A stretch of 64,000 nucleotides of DNA from CAYUVH01 sp964448135 (GTDB lineage: Bacteria; Verrucomicrobiota; Verrucomicrobiia; Limisphaerales; UBA8199). Of the stretch, positions 15,690 through 23,797 are shown piece after piece. The notes under the pieces are model-generated. The model did no database searches. It was given only the letters and a program-made list of their open reading frames with translations, and was not told the DNA's origin. Position 1 is the stretch's first letter, and each line of letters opens with the position of its first letter. A program made the position numbers and the translations under genes. The stretch lies in assembly GCA_964448135.1 (NCBI GenBank), contig CAYUVH010000064.1, positions 19,648 to 83,647 on the forward strand, read 5' to 3'.

Positions 15690-17381
15690 ATGTTCATTCG
15701 ACGTTTGACCCAGATCGGCCGGACCGTGCGGCAAGTGCACCGCTCGCGCGAGGTTTTGCGGGTGGCTTTCAAATACGGGGGCCGTGACCTCGCGCGGCAC
15801 CTCCACCTGCCGGCGTTGATCCGCTGGCCGGGCCGGCGGGCGCGCGCGGAGCGCGAGGAAGTGGCTCGTCTCTCCGGCGCGGAACGCCTACGCCGCGCGT
15901 GCGAAGAGCTCGGGCCCACCTTCGTCAAGATGGGCCAGATCCTTTCCACGCGGCCAAACCTGCTGCCGCGCGAATTCATCAAGGAACTCGCGAAATTACA
16001 GGAGTCCGTGGCGCCGATTACCTTCGGCGAAGTGCGCGCGGTGTTGGAAGAACAGTTGGGCAAACCTCTCGCGCAGGCTTTCGCTTCCGTGGACGAACAA
16101 CCGCTCGCCGCCGCCTCCATCGCGCAGGTGCACCGGGCGCGACTTCCCGACGGCGCGGACGTCGTGGTAAAAGTCCAGCGCCCCGGCATCCGCGAGACGA
16201 TCGAAACCGACATCGAAATTCTGCGTCAGCTCGCGGCGTTGGTGGAAAATCATGTGGAAGAGTGGAAGCACTACCACCCCGTCGCCATCGTCGAGGAACT
16301 GGCCCGCACACTGGAACAGGAAACGGATTTTACCGTCGAATTGTCGCACATCGAACGCTTCGCCCGGCAATTCGAAGGCGACGAAACCGTCCACGTCCCG
16401 CGCGTCTATCACGCAGCCACCACCCAGCGCGTCCTCACGATGGAATATATCGATGGTAAGCGCGCCTCGAGCGCCGCGGACCTGACCGCGGCGGGCCTCG
16501 ATCCCGTCGTGATCGCGCAACGAATCGCGGATCTCGGATTGCGCCAGATGTTCGCCTATGGATTTTTCCACGGCGACCCGCATCCGGGCAATGTCCGCAT
16601 CCTGCCGGGCAACGTCGTCTGCTTCCTCGACTTCGGCATGATGGGCTTTCTCGATCTGCGCGGCCGGGAAGCGTTCGCCGATTTGATGTGGGCGATTTCG
16701 CGTCAGAACGAAGTCAGCGTCGCCAACGCGCTGCTGAAGATCGCCCCCGGTGAACGCGAGCCCTCGCGGCAGGCGCTCGAAACCGACGCCGCCGAATTCA
16801 TGCACCGGCATTTCTACAAGCCGATGGGCGAAATCGAATTCGACCAGCTCGCCTCGCAGTTGCTGGAACTCACCTCGAAGCACGGCCTGGTGGTGCCCGC
16901 GAATTTCATTCTGCTGCTCAAGGCACTCGGCCAGATCGAGGGCTTGGTGCGAAAATTGAACCCAAAACAAAACATTCTGGAGCAAGCCCGGCCGATCTTC
17001 GAGGAGGCGCGGTTGGAACGCTTCAAGCCGAAGCGGTTGACGGGCAGTATGTATGAGTTCGGCATGGAAGTAGCCGACCTGGCGCGGGAGTTGCCGGCGG
17101 AAGTGCGACGAATTCTTTCGCAGCTCAAGACTGGCGAGGGCCGGATCGTCTTCAAGCATGAAGGCCTGGGCCCGTCCATTGACGTGCTGGCCAAGACGGG
17201 CAACCGGCTCACCTTCGGCCTCGTGCTGGCGGCGATGCTGATCGGTTCGGCCGTGATCGTGCATGCGCAATTGCCGCCGAAATGGCACGGCATCCCGGTG
17301 ATCGGGATTTTGGGATTTTTGTTCTCGGGCCTCATGGGGCTCTGGCTCCTCGTTTCGATCATCCGGCACGGAAAGATGTGA
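15690..17381 (+). CDS. ubiB: ABC1/UbiB-family atypical kinase
   Basis: A 563-aa AarF/UbiB protein. Seen in order: the KxGQ signature (FVKMGQILSTRPNLLP), the Ala-rich loop AAASIAQVHRA, ATP-site Lys in VVVKVQRPG, catalytic FHGDPHPGN, metal-binding FLDFGMMGF, and two C-terminal TM helices (about 510-530 and 537-558). The family supports ubiquinone and isoprenoid lipid metabolism through ATP hydrolysis in the membrane; whether this organism makes ubiquinone or menaquinone is not shown here. Heptad repeat C starts 9 nt after the stop. Confidence 0.93.
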   Translation: MFIRRLTQIGRTVRQVHRSREVLRVAFKYGGRDLARHLHLPALIRWPGRRARAEREEVARLSGAERLRRACEELGPTFVKMGQILSTRPNLLPREFIKELAKLQESVAPITFGEVRAVLEEQLGKPLAQAFASVDEQPLAAASIAQVHRARLPDGADVVVKVQRPGIRETIETDIEILRQLAALVENHVEEWKHYHPVAIVEELARTLEQETDFTVELSHIERFARQFEGDETVHVPRVYHAATTQRVLTMEYIDGKRASSAADLTAAGLDPVVIAQRIADLGLRQMFAYGFFHGDPHPGNVRILPGNVVCFLDFGMMGFLDLRGREAFADLMWAISRQNEVSVANALLKIAPGEREPSRQALETDAAEFMHRHFYKPMGEIEFDQLASQLLELTSKHGLVVPANFILLLKALGQIEGLVRKLNPKQNILEQARPIFEEARLERFKPKRLTGSMYEFGMEVADLARELPAEVRRILSQLKTGEGRIVFKHEGLGPSIDVLAKTGNRLTFGLVLAAMLIGSAVIVHAQLPPKWHGIPVIGILGFLFSGLMGLWLLVSIIRHGKM

Positions 17382-17390
17382 GGGGAAGAA

Positions 17391-17457
17391 AGCTCCAAGG
17401 ACCAAGCACCAAGCACCAGATAAACATCAAGCTCCAAACATCAAGCGCAAGCTCCGA
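17391..17457 (+). repeat. Heptad-phased dispersed repeat, copy C (3' of ubiB)
   Basis: Units AGCTCCA, AGGACCA, AGCACCA, AGCACCA, then spacer GATA, then AACATCA, AGCTCCA, AACATCA and a decayed end. Sense orientation relative to ubiB, 9 nt after its stop codon. C-rich and nearly free of self-complementarity. Confidence 0.9.
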
Positions 17458-17508
17458 ATGCCGGTTCGCGTTGTAACGGAGGTTCAAATTTCGGTAATTG
17501 TAAAGTGG

Positions 17509-18246
17509 ATGAGTGATGTGACGTCAGCGGGAGGTGGCCAGGCGTTTCCGGCGACGCGGTGGTCCGTGGTCCTGGCGGCGCGGGAAGGCGGGTCGAGGGA
17601 AGCGGCGGCTTTGGAGGAAGTCTGTAAAATGTACTGGCAACCGCTTTACGCCTTCGCGCGGCGGAGTGGGAAATCTCCCCACGACGCCGAGGACGTGACG
17701 CAGGAGTTCTTTCGCTCGCTGATGGAAAAGCGCTGGCTGGCGGACGCGGACCGCGAGAAAGGGCGGTTGCGCTCATTTCTGGCGCTGGCGATGAAACGCT
17801 TCATGGCAAACGAATGGCGGCGCGAGGCCGCGGAGAAACGCGGCGGTGGCCGGGCGCAGGTGCCCATCGATACGGTCTTCGCGGAAAGCTACTACCAGCC
17901 GGAAGTAAACGAGCGCCTGGCCGTGGAGCGGGTGTTCGATCGCGAGTGGGCGATGACATTGCTGCGGCTGACAATGCAGCGGTTACAGAATGAATTCGTA
18001 TCGGCGGGAAAGAACGGCGACTTCGAAGTGCTCAAGGAATTCCTGACTGCGTCGCACGCCGGCATCGATTACCGGAGCGCCGCGGAGAAATTGGGAATAA
18101 ACGAAAGCGCCGCGCGCGTGGCGGTGCATCGGCTGCGGAAAAGATTTCGCGAGGCTTACCGCGAGGAGATCAAACAGACGCTGCCAAAGGGCGCGGATGT
18201 GGAAGAGGAGATTCGGTACCTGGCGGATGTATTGGCGAGCGGGTGA
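17509..18246 (+). CDS. ECF RNA polymerase sigma factor
   Basis: About 245 aa from ATG 17509 (the in-frame GTG/ATG region from 17458 overlaps repeat C and looks non-coding). Region 2 is shown by YWQPLYAFARRSGKSPHDAEDVTQEFFRSL and region 4 by YRSAAEKLGINESAARVAVHRLRKRFREAYREE (HTH). The TRWS N-terminus and DAEDVTQEFF spelling match ECF sigmas common in Planctomycetes and Verrucomicrobia, which often sit beside Ser/Thr kinases. Here the next gene is ligA and no anti-sigma or kinase is adjacent. Confidence 0.92.
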   Translation: MSDVTSAGGGQAFPATRWSVVLAAREGGSREAAALEEVCKMYWQPLYAFARRSGKSPHDAEDVTQEFFRSLMEKRWLADADREKGRLRSFLALAMKRFMANEWRREAAEKRGGGRAQVPIDTVFAESYYQPEVNERLAVERVFDREWAMTLLRLTMQRLQNEFVSAGKNGDFEVLKEFLTASHAGIDYRSAAEKLGINESAARVAVHRLRKRFREAYREEIKQTLPKGADVEEEIRYLADVLASG

Positions 18247-18248
18247 GA

Positions 18249-18296
18249 AGGACCAAGGACCAGGAACCAAGCTGCAACTTCAAGTTTCATTTCAAA
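18249..18296 (+). repeat. Heptad-phased dispersed repeat, copy D (3' of the sigma gene)
   Basis: Starts 2 nt after the sigma-factor stop codon, in the sense direction: AGGACCA twice, GGAACCA, AGCTGCA, then decayed TTCA-ending units. It lacks the tetranucleotide spacer and is the most degenerate copy in the window. Confidence 0.75.
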
Positions 18297-18333
18297 AGAC
18301 GAAGTTGGCAGGCGGGCGGAGGCGGGGTAAAAG

Positions 18334-20379
18334 ATGCGCATGACGGCCAAAGAAGCGAAAGCCAGGCACACGGAACTCTCCGCGGAAATCCAGCGGCACG
18401 ATCACGCTTACTACGTGCTGGCCAAGCCGAGTATCGGCGATCAGCAGTACGACCGGCTGTATCGCGAGTTGGTGGATTTGGAAACGGAATATCCCGATCT
18501 CCGCACGCCCGAATCGCCCACCCAGCGCGTGGGCGGCGAGCCGGTGAAGGAATTCGAGCCGGTGCAACATCGCGTGCCGATGCTCAGCCTCGACAACACT
18601 TACTCGGAGCAGGAGCTGCGAGATTTTGTGAATCGCGTGCAGAAACTTTTGCCTGATGAAAAGCTCGACTGGATCGTGGAACCCAAGATCGACGGGCTGG
18701 CGATCAATCTCACTTACGAAAACGGAAAATTCACGCGCGGCGCCACCCGCGGCGACGGCACCACGGGCGACGATATCACCCTCAATTTGCGAACCATCCG
18801 CAGTATTCCGACACGGCTGCACGGGGAGGCCAAAGCGCTGCCCGATGTTCTGGAAGCGCGCGGTGAGGTTTACCTAACCAAGAGCGGCTTCGCGAAGTTG
18901 AACGCGGAGCGCAAGGCGGCGGGCGAGGAGATGTTTGCGAATCCACGAAATGCGGCAGCGGGCTCGCTGAAGCAACTCGACTCCCGCCTCGTTGCCAAGC
19001 GCCCGCTCGACATCATTCTGTATGCGTTGGGCGAAATGTCGGGCGGCAGCAAGAAGATCGCGACCCACGCCGAAATGCTGGCGTGGCTCAAGGACCTCGG
19101 TTTCAAGACACCGCCGCGCACCTGGCATTGTCACACGGCCGACGAACTGGTGAAAGCCATTGCCGAGCTGGATGAGATGCGCGACACGCTGCCCTACGAA
19201 ACGGACGGCGCGGTCGTGAAATTGAATTCGTACGCGCAGCGGGAACGTGTGGGGTTCACTTCGAAAGCGCCGCGCTGGGCCATCGCTTATAAATACGCCG
19301 CCGAGCAGGCGCAGACCAAGCTCAAGGCCATCACCGTGCAGGTGGGCCGCACGGGCAAACTCACTCCGGTGGCGGAGCTGGAACCGGTTTTCCTGGCTGG
19401 GAGCACGATCAGCCGCGCGACGTTGCACAATGAAGACTATTTGAAACTGAAGGACATTCGCGTCGGCGACACCGTGACCATCCAGAAGGCGGGCGAAGTC
19501 ATTCCCGCTGTGGTGGACGTGGTGCTTTCGGCGCGGAACGGAGACGAGCAGGAATTCAAATTTCCGAGGACGTGTCCGGAGTGCGGCTCGAAGGTGGCCA
19601 AGACCGCTGGTGAGTCTGAGGAGGACGAGGGCGTGGACTGGCGGTGCGTGAACCCCGACTGTCCGGCGCAGGTGCGGGGGCGCTTGGAGCTCTGGTGCTC
19701 GCGCGGGGCCATGGACATTGAAGGCGGTGGCGAAGTACTCGTGCGCCAGCTCGTGGGCAGCGGCCTCGTGCGCGATGTGGCCGAACTCTACAAGCTCAAG
19801 CTGGACGAGCTCGCAAACCTGGAGCGCATGGCGGAGAAATCCGCGCAGAATTTTCTCGATGGCGTGCAGGCGAGCAAGCAGCGCGATCTCTGGCGGCTGC
19901 TTTACGGGCTCGGCATTTTGCACGTGGGCGCCGGCGTGGCGAAGAAGCTGGGCCGCGGCTTCGCGACGCTCGACGACATCTTTGCGGCGAGCAAGGATCA
20001 ACTGCTCGAGTGCGAGGACGTCGGCGAAGTGATCGCGCAAAGCGTCATCCACTGGCACGGCGATTCACGCAATCGCGATCTGATCGAACGCTTGCGCAAG
20101 GCGGGGCTGAATTTCAAATCCGCGCTGTTTCAACCCCGCTCCGCTCCCGGCAAACTCGCGGGCAAAACCTTCGTGCTGACCGGCACCTTGCCCAACCTCA
20201 AGCGCGAAGAAGCCGCCGCGAAAATCGAAGCCGCTGGAGGGAAAGTCACCGGCAGCGTCAGCAAAAAAACGGATTATCTCGTAGCCGGCGAAGATGCCGG
20301 CTCAAAACTCGACAAGGCGCAGACCCTGGGTGTGAAGATCCTTAATGAGGCGGAGATGCTCAAGTTGGTGGAGGGCTGA
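18334..20379 (+). CDS. ligA: NAD+-dependent DNA ligase
   Basis: Seals nicks during replication and repair, using NAD+ as cofactor. Full length (681 aa). The Ia domain has HDHAYYVLAKPSIGDQQYDRLYRE (NMN-binding Tyr residues); the adenylation Lys118 is in EPKIDGLAINL, followed by RGDGTTGDDIT. OB fold, then a four-Cys zinc finger (CPECGSK...CVNPDCP), helix-hairpin-helix repeats, and a C-terminal BRCT domain (LAGKTFVLTGTLP...SVSKKTDYLVAGEDAGSKLDKA). All key residues are present. Confidence 0.97.
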   Translation: MRMTAKEAKARHTELSAEIQRHDHAYYVLAKPSIGDQQYDRLYRELVDLETEYPDLRTPESPTQRVGGEPVKEFEPVQHRVPMLSLDNTYSEQELRDFVNRVQKLLPDEKLDWIVEPKIDGLAINLTYENGKFTRGATRGDGTTGDDITLNLRTIRSIPTRLHGEAKALPDVLEARGEVYLTKSGFAKLNAERKAAGEEMFANPRNAAAGSLKQLDSRLVAKRPLDIILYALGEMSGGSKKIATHAEMLAWLKDLGFKTPPRTWHCHTADELVKAIAELDEMRDTLPYETDGAVVKLNSYAQRERVGFTSKAPRWAIAYKYAAEQAQTKLKAITVQVGRTGKLTPVAELEPVFLAGSTISRATLHNEDYLKLKDIRVGDTVTIQKAGEVIPAVVDVVLSARNGDEQEFKFPRTCPECGSKVAKTAGESEEDEGVDWRCVNPDCPAQVRGRLELWCSRGAMDIEGGGEVLVRQLVGSGLVRDVAELYKLKLDELANLERMAEKSAQNFLDGVQASKQRDLWRLLYGLGILHVGAGVAKKLGRGFATLDDIFAASKDQLLECEDVGEVIAQSVIHWHGDSRNRDLIERLRKAGLNFKSALFQPRSAPGKLAGKTFVLTGTLPNLKREEAAAKIEAAGGKVTGSVSKKTDYLVAGEDAGSKLDKAQTLGVKILNEAEMLKLVEG

Positions 20380-20392
20380 AACCGGAAGACCA

Positions 20393-20479
20393 AACGCAAA
20401 GGGCGAAAGGCGCAAGGACGCAAAGAGGGAAACTGATCAAGTCTAGCTTGGCGTCCTTGCGCCTTTTGCCCTTTGCGTT
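20393..20479. terminator. Long inverted repeat between convergent ligA and GH16 genes
   Basis: Arms 20393-20421 and 20451-20479 match 28 of 29 positions as reverse complements, loop 29 nt. The arms are purine-rich and follow a roughly 7-nt rhythm (GCAAAGG, GCGAAAG, GCGCAAG). It fills the gap between the ligA stop (20379) and the glucanase stop (20488), so a bidirectional terminator role is likely. A related element is at 62422-62502. Confidence 0.8.
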
Positions 20480-20487
20480 AATCCCTG

Positions 20488-21336
20488 CTATTGGCCGAAG
20501 TAGCTCTTCCGCTGATAAACACGCACGTAATCAATGTCGTGATACTGCGGGAACGTGGTCGTGGCATCGGGATTGCCTGGCCAAGCGCCGCCGACGGCGG
20601 TGTTGAGGATGAGATAGTGCGGCTCGTGGGGAACGCCGTTCGTGGTGGAGTGCAGGAGTTGGCCGTCGATATACCAGCGGATTTGGTCGGGGTCCCATTC
20701 AAGCGCGTAGAGGTGAAAATCCTTTGAGTAATCGCAAGAGCCCTTCCACGTGGAGGAACTTGATTTTTTGTCGCCGTCGAAGGTGGTGTAGTGCAGCGTC
20801 CCGTAAAGGACGTTCGTTTGGTGGCCGAGATACTCCATGATATCAATCTCGGTATACCAGGGACGGGCTTCCGGAATCAGCCGGCTGAGTTTATTGGTGA
20901 CCGCTTCGCGCATGAGCATTTCCATGGGCCAGTCGCGATTTTGCGGGTAGAGCCAGTGAGCAGGCCAGAGTCCCTGGCCGTAGGGAAGGCGGGCGCGGAT
21001 TTCGAAGCGGCCGTAGATGGGTGCGAGTTTGCCGGAGGTGTCCACGCGTCCACTGGTGTAATGTTGCGAGCCGTAATTGCGCACCTGGCTGCGGAGGCGG
21101 AGCCAGCCATTCGTCAGGAAGGCTTCGTCGGGGACGTAGTATTGCAGTTCGTTGTGCTTGCTGGTTTCGCGGATGAGGACGTTCCACTTCTTGGGGTCCA
21201 GCTTGCGTCCGTCGAATTCGTCGTGCCAGATGAGCTTCCAGCCGTCGAGCTTGGCCGGTTTGTCGGAGGCGGTAGAGGGGAGGGCAAAGAGGCAACCGCC
21301 AAGAACGAGCAGAATTGAGACCCAATGGATTTTCAT
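20488..21336 (-). CDS. Secreted glycoside hydrolase family 16 (beta-glucanase type)
   Basis: A 282-aa protein with a signal peptide (about 1-23). GH16 catalytic motif EIDIME at residues 163-168 (nucleophile Glu163, acid/base Glu168), preceded by YGRFEIRARLPYGQGLWPAHWLYP. The fold ends with a TTFPQYHDIDYVRVYQ strand. Substrates in this family include laminarin, lichenan and marine galactans; the sequence does not decide between them. About 20 residues are inserted between WPAHWLYP and EIDIME compared with the compact members I recall. Confidence 0.93.
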   Translation of the reverse strand: MKIHWVSILLVLGGCLFALPSTASDKPAKLDGWKLIWHDEFDGRKLDPKKWNVLIRETSKHNELQYYVPDEAFLTNGWLRLRSQVRNYGSQHYTSGRVDTSGKLAPIYGRFEIRARLPYGQGLWPAHWLYPQNRDWPMEMLMREAVTNKLSRLIPEARPWYTEIDIMEYLGHQTNVLYGTLHYTTFDGDKKSSSSTWKGSCDYSKDFHLYALEWDPDQIRWYIDGQLLHSTTNGVPHEPHYLILNTAVGGAWPGNPDATTTFPQYHDIDYVRVYQRKSYFGQ

Positions 21337-21366
21337 TTGAGATTTATAAAGAAAGACAAAGAAGAG

Positions 21367-21438
21367 TTAGCCGCGAAAAAGCGCAAAAGGCACAAAAAAG
21401 AATTCTGCTTTTTAACTTTTGCGCCTTTTCGCGGCTAA
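21367..21438. repeat. Inverted repeat, TTAGCCGCGAAAAAGCGC type
   Basis: Arms 21367-21400 and 21408-21438 are largely reverse-complementary (first 20 positions nearly identical). It lies between two minus-strand genes: downstream of the 21447 esterase and upstream of the glucanase. The right flank AATCCCTG is also found beside the 20479 arm, which suggests a shared element boundary. It may end esterase transcription. Confidence 0.75.
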
Positions 21439-21446
21439 TCCCTGTC

Positions 21447-22331
21447 TTATTTCGTTGGCTTCAGATGCTTCTCGAAAAATGCCACCAGCGCTTCGTCGGC
21501 CTTGCGGGCGTCGTCACCTTTGAAGCCGTGTCCAGCGCCCGTCATCGTAATGAGATCCACTTCCACATTTGCCGCCGCGAGCCGGTCCCGTATCCAGACG
21601 GCTTGATCGTAGGCCACGTATTTATCCTCGGTGCCATGGATAAGCAACGTCGGCGCGGCGGCCGGCGTGACCCAGTAAAGCGGGCTGGCCGCGATGTGCT
21701 TGGCGTGGGCCTGTTCGAGATTGCCGCCCAGGAAAAGCGGGAGGACTTCCGCGGCGTCCACGCTATGGCCGTAGGACTTCGTGAAATCCGACGGCCCATA
21801 AACATTCACGACACACGCAACCGCGCTCGAAAAACCGGGGTTCTGATTGCCCTCGAATTGCGGCACGCCAGCCGTCACACCCAGAAATTGCGCGAGATGT
21901 CCGCCCGCGGACCCGCCGGTGACCCCGATGCGGTCCGGATCAATGTGATATTTGGTGGCGTTGGCCCGCAACCAGCGGACGGCGGCCTTGCTGTCGTGAA
22001 CCGCTGCGGGAAATTGATACTTCGGGGCGAGCCGATAGGTAATGGTCGCCGCGACGAAGCCATGCTGCGCGAGTGTAATGCAAAGGCGATCGTAGCTGTC
22101 GCGCGTTCCCGCGCGAAAACCGCCGCCGTGAATGCACAGCACTGCGGGAAAAGGACCGGTGCCATTGCGCGGACGCGCAAGGTCGAGTTGGAGGTGCTGG
22201 CCGTCAGGGTTCGCGTATTCAATGCCTGGCTCGAAGATAACGTCGTCAGGAACCTTGAGCTCCGCGCCTCCGAGAATGAGCGGACAGAGCAGTGCAAGCA
22301 GAAGAATGCAGCGGCGATTCATGGCTGGCAT
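21447..22331 (-). CDS. Secreted alpha/beta hydrolase (BD-FAE / HSL-like esterase)
   Basis: About 294 aa from ATG 22331 (ATG 22322 gives an equally good signal peptide, MNRRCILLLALLCPLILGG). Oxyanion motif HGGGF, nucleophile in GVTGGSAGGHLAQFLG, Asp in HGTEDKYVAYDQ and His in GAGHGF complete the catalytic triad. Such enzymes cut acetyl, feruloyl or other esters from polysaccharides or small molecules. The adjacent GH16 on the same strand suggests a joint role in glycan use (inference). Confidence 0.9.
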   Translation of the reverse strand: MPAMNRRCILLLALLCPLILGGAELKVPDDVIFEPGIEYANPDGQHLQLDLARPRNGTGPFPAVLCIHGGGFRAGTRDSYDRLCITLAQHGFVAATITYRLAPKYQFPAAVHDSKAAVRWLRANATKYHIDPDRIGVTGGSAGGHLAQFLGVTAGVPQFEGNQNPGFSSAVACVVNVYGPSDFTKSYGHSVDAAEVLPLFLGGNLEQAHAKHIAASPLYWVTPAAAPTLLIHGTEDKYVAYDQAVWIRDRLAAANVEVDLITMTGAGHGFKGDDARKADEALVAFFEKHLKPTK

Positions 22332-22380
22332 GGTGTGTCGGGCCGGGCGGGGGCGGCAAGTCCGGACTGAAATTTCAAAA

Positions 22381-22459
22381 CCGCGAATGAACGCCAATGA
22401 ACGCGAATGAGGAAAAGTCCCTATACCTCTGATTCGCGTTCATTGGCGTTTATTCGCGG
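22381..22459. repeat. Inverted repeat, CCGCGAATGAACGCCAATGA type
   Basis: Arms 22381-22412 and 22426-22459 are reverse complements with one substitution and a 1-2 nt length difference. A half copy of the same motif occurs at 15568-15590. It lies between divergent genes (esterase and fmdB), so it cannot be a terminator of either. Confidence 0.85.
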
Positions 22460-22563
22460 CTGCCCTTTCTTTTCGGGAATTTGGCACCAACGTGTCCCTT
22501 GACGGCTGTGTAGCTACTCCGCAAGTTACCTCTGGCCCGCGCTAAGCCGCGGCGCCGTTGGTT

Positions 22564-23061
22564 ATGCCCATTTACGAATACGCCTGCCCGAAGTGCCGGG
22601 TGATTTTCAGCTTCCTTTCGAAGCGGATCAATCCCGACCGCCTGCCGACCTGCCCGAAGTGCGGGAACAAAAAAATGTCGCGGCAGATGAGCAAGTTTGC
22701 GCTTTCGCGCGGATTAAAAGAGCCGTCGGCGCCGGGCGCTGAAGGCGAGGGCGGGCCGATGCCTGATTTCGATGATCCGCGCGTGGAACGCGCCATGATG
22801 GAGATGGAGCGCGACATGGAGCACCTGGACGAAAATAATCCCAAGCACATGGCGCACATGATGAAGAAGATGAAAGACCTCATGCCGCCCGGCAGCATGC
22901 CCAAGGGTCTGGACATCGCCATCAAACGCCTCGAAGCCGGCGAGGATCCCGAGAAAATCGAAGCGGACATGGGCGACGTTTTTGGCGAATTGATGGGCGG
23001 CGAAGGCGAAGGTGGCGGCGCCGGGAGCTACAAGCGCGACAGTGGCCTTTACGACTACTGA
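22564..23061 (+). CDS. FmdB-family zinc ribbon protein
   Basis: About 165 aa from ATG 22564 (MPIYEYACPKC). The N-terminal zinc ribbon has Cys8-x2-Cys11 and Cys30-x2-Cys33, as in the FmdB/CxxC_CxxC_SSSS family. The long C-terminus is Met- and acid-rich (helical, about 80-140) and ends in a Gly/Glu tail. The family is named after a putative regulator of formamide hydrolysis, but its role is generally unknown. In this case the helical tail is longer than in minimal members. Confidence 0.85.
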   Translation: MPIYEYACPKCRVIFSFLSKRINPDRLPTCPKCGNKKMSRQMSKFALSRGLKEPSAPGAEGEGGPMPDFDDPRVERAMMEMERDMEHLDENNPKHMAHMMKKMKDLMPPGSMPKGLDIAIKRLEAGEDPEKIEADMGDVFGELMGGEGEGGGAGSYKRDSGLYDY

Positions 23062-23106
23062 GGCGCTGGGAGGCAACCATGGAGGGTGACTTTTGATCAT
23101 TCTCTG

Positions 23107-23207
23107 GCATCCTTTTCGGATGCGGGAGAATTCTGATTTTACCGGTGGTCGTTTCTCGCCAAGCCTCGAAACGACCACCGGCTACCTTATGTCATCCCTT
23201 CGGGATG
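23107..23207. repeat. Composite palindromic element with three hairpins
   Basis: Three stem-loops in a row: GCATCC/GGATGC (23107-23123), a 14-bp perfect stem CCGGTGGTCGTTTC / GAAACGACCACCGG (23142-23181), and CATCCC/GGGATG (23193-23207). Located 45 nt after the fmdB stop and before the Nudix gene. Looks like a REP-type element; only one copy in the window. Confidence 0.85.
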
Positions 23208-23273
23208 CGGGCAAAGAGACTTTGCCCTGCCCGTGGTTTCAACTTGTAACTCTGTAACCTTTTCAAAATTCGC

Positions 23274-23732
23274 ATGGCTCACATCCACGAAAAAATCGAT
23301 TTCACCGTCGCGATCTTTGTCGTCAGCAAAAGCAAAATCCTGGTCATCCACCATCGCAACCTGAACAAGTGGCTGCCGCTGGGCGGGCATATCGAGTTGG
23401 ATGAAGATCCGGAGCAGGCGGCGATTCGCGAAGCAAAGGAGGAAAGCGGGCTCGACGTCGAATTGATCGGTGAGCGACCGCCGACCACCGGACCAGGGAC
23501 GCGCGCGTTGATCGCGCCGCGGTTTCTTGACATCCACCGTATCAATCCGACGCACGAGCACATCGGGATGATCTACTGGGCGCGGCCGAAAAACGGCTCT
23601 CTCACCCTGGCCGACGCCGAGCATCACGACATCCGATGGTGTTCCTCCGCGGAACTGGATACCCTGCGCCCCGAAATGAGTGACGCGGTGAAGTGGTATT
23701 GCCGCAAAGCGCTGGCGGAAGTGCGCGACTGA
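23274..23732 (+). CDS. Nudix hydrolase
   Basis: A 152-aa protein with a complete Nudix box (GGHIELDEDPEQAAIREAKEESGLDV pattern: G-x5-E-x7-REA-x-EE-x-G-hydrophobic). The family cleaves nucleoside diphosphates linked to another group, for example oxidised nucleotides or ADP-ribose, using Mg2+. The substrate is not predictable. The start at ATG 23274 is preceded by no clear ribosome binding site. Confidence 0.93.
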   Translation: MAHIHEKIDFTVAIFVVSKSKILVIHHRNLNKWLPLGGHIELDEDPEQAAIREAKEESGLDVELIGERPPTTGPGTRALIAPRFLDIHRINPTHEHIGMIYWARPKNGSLTLADAEHHDIRWCSSAELDTLRPEMSDAVKWYCRKALAEVRD

Positions 23733-23797
23733 GCGCAGTCACCACGCAGCTTGAGTCCGTTTCAACCTTGTAACGTTTTTAACCTTTCACCACCTGA

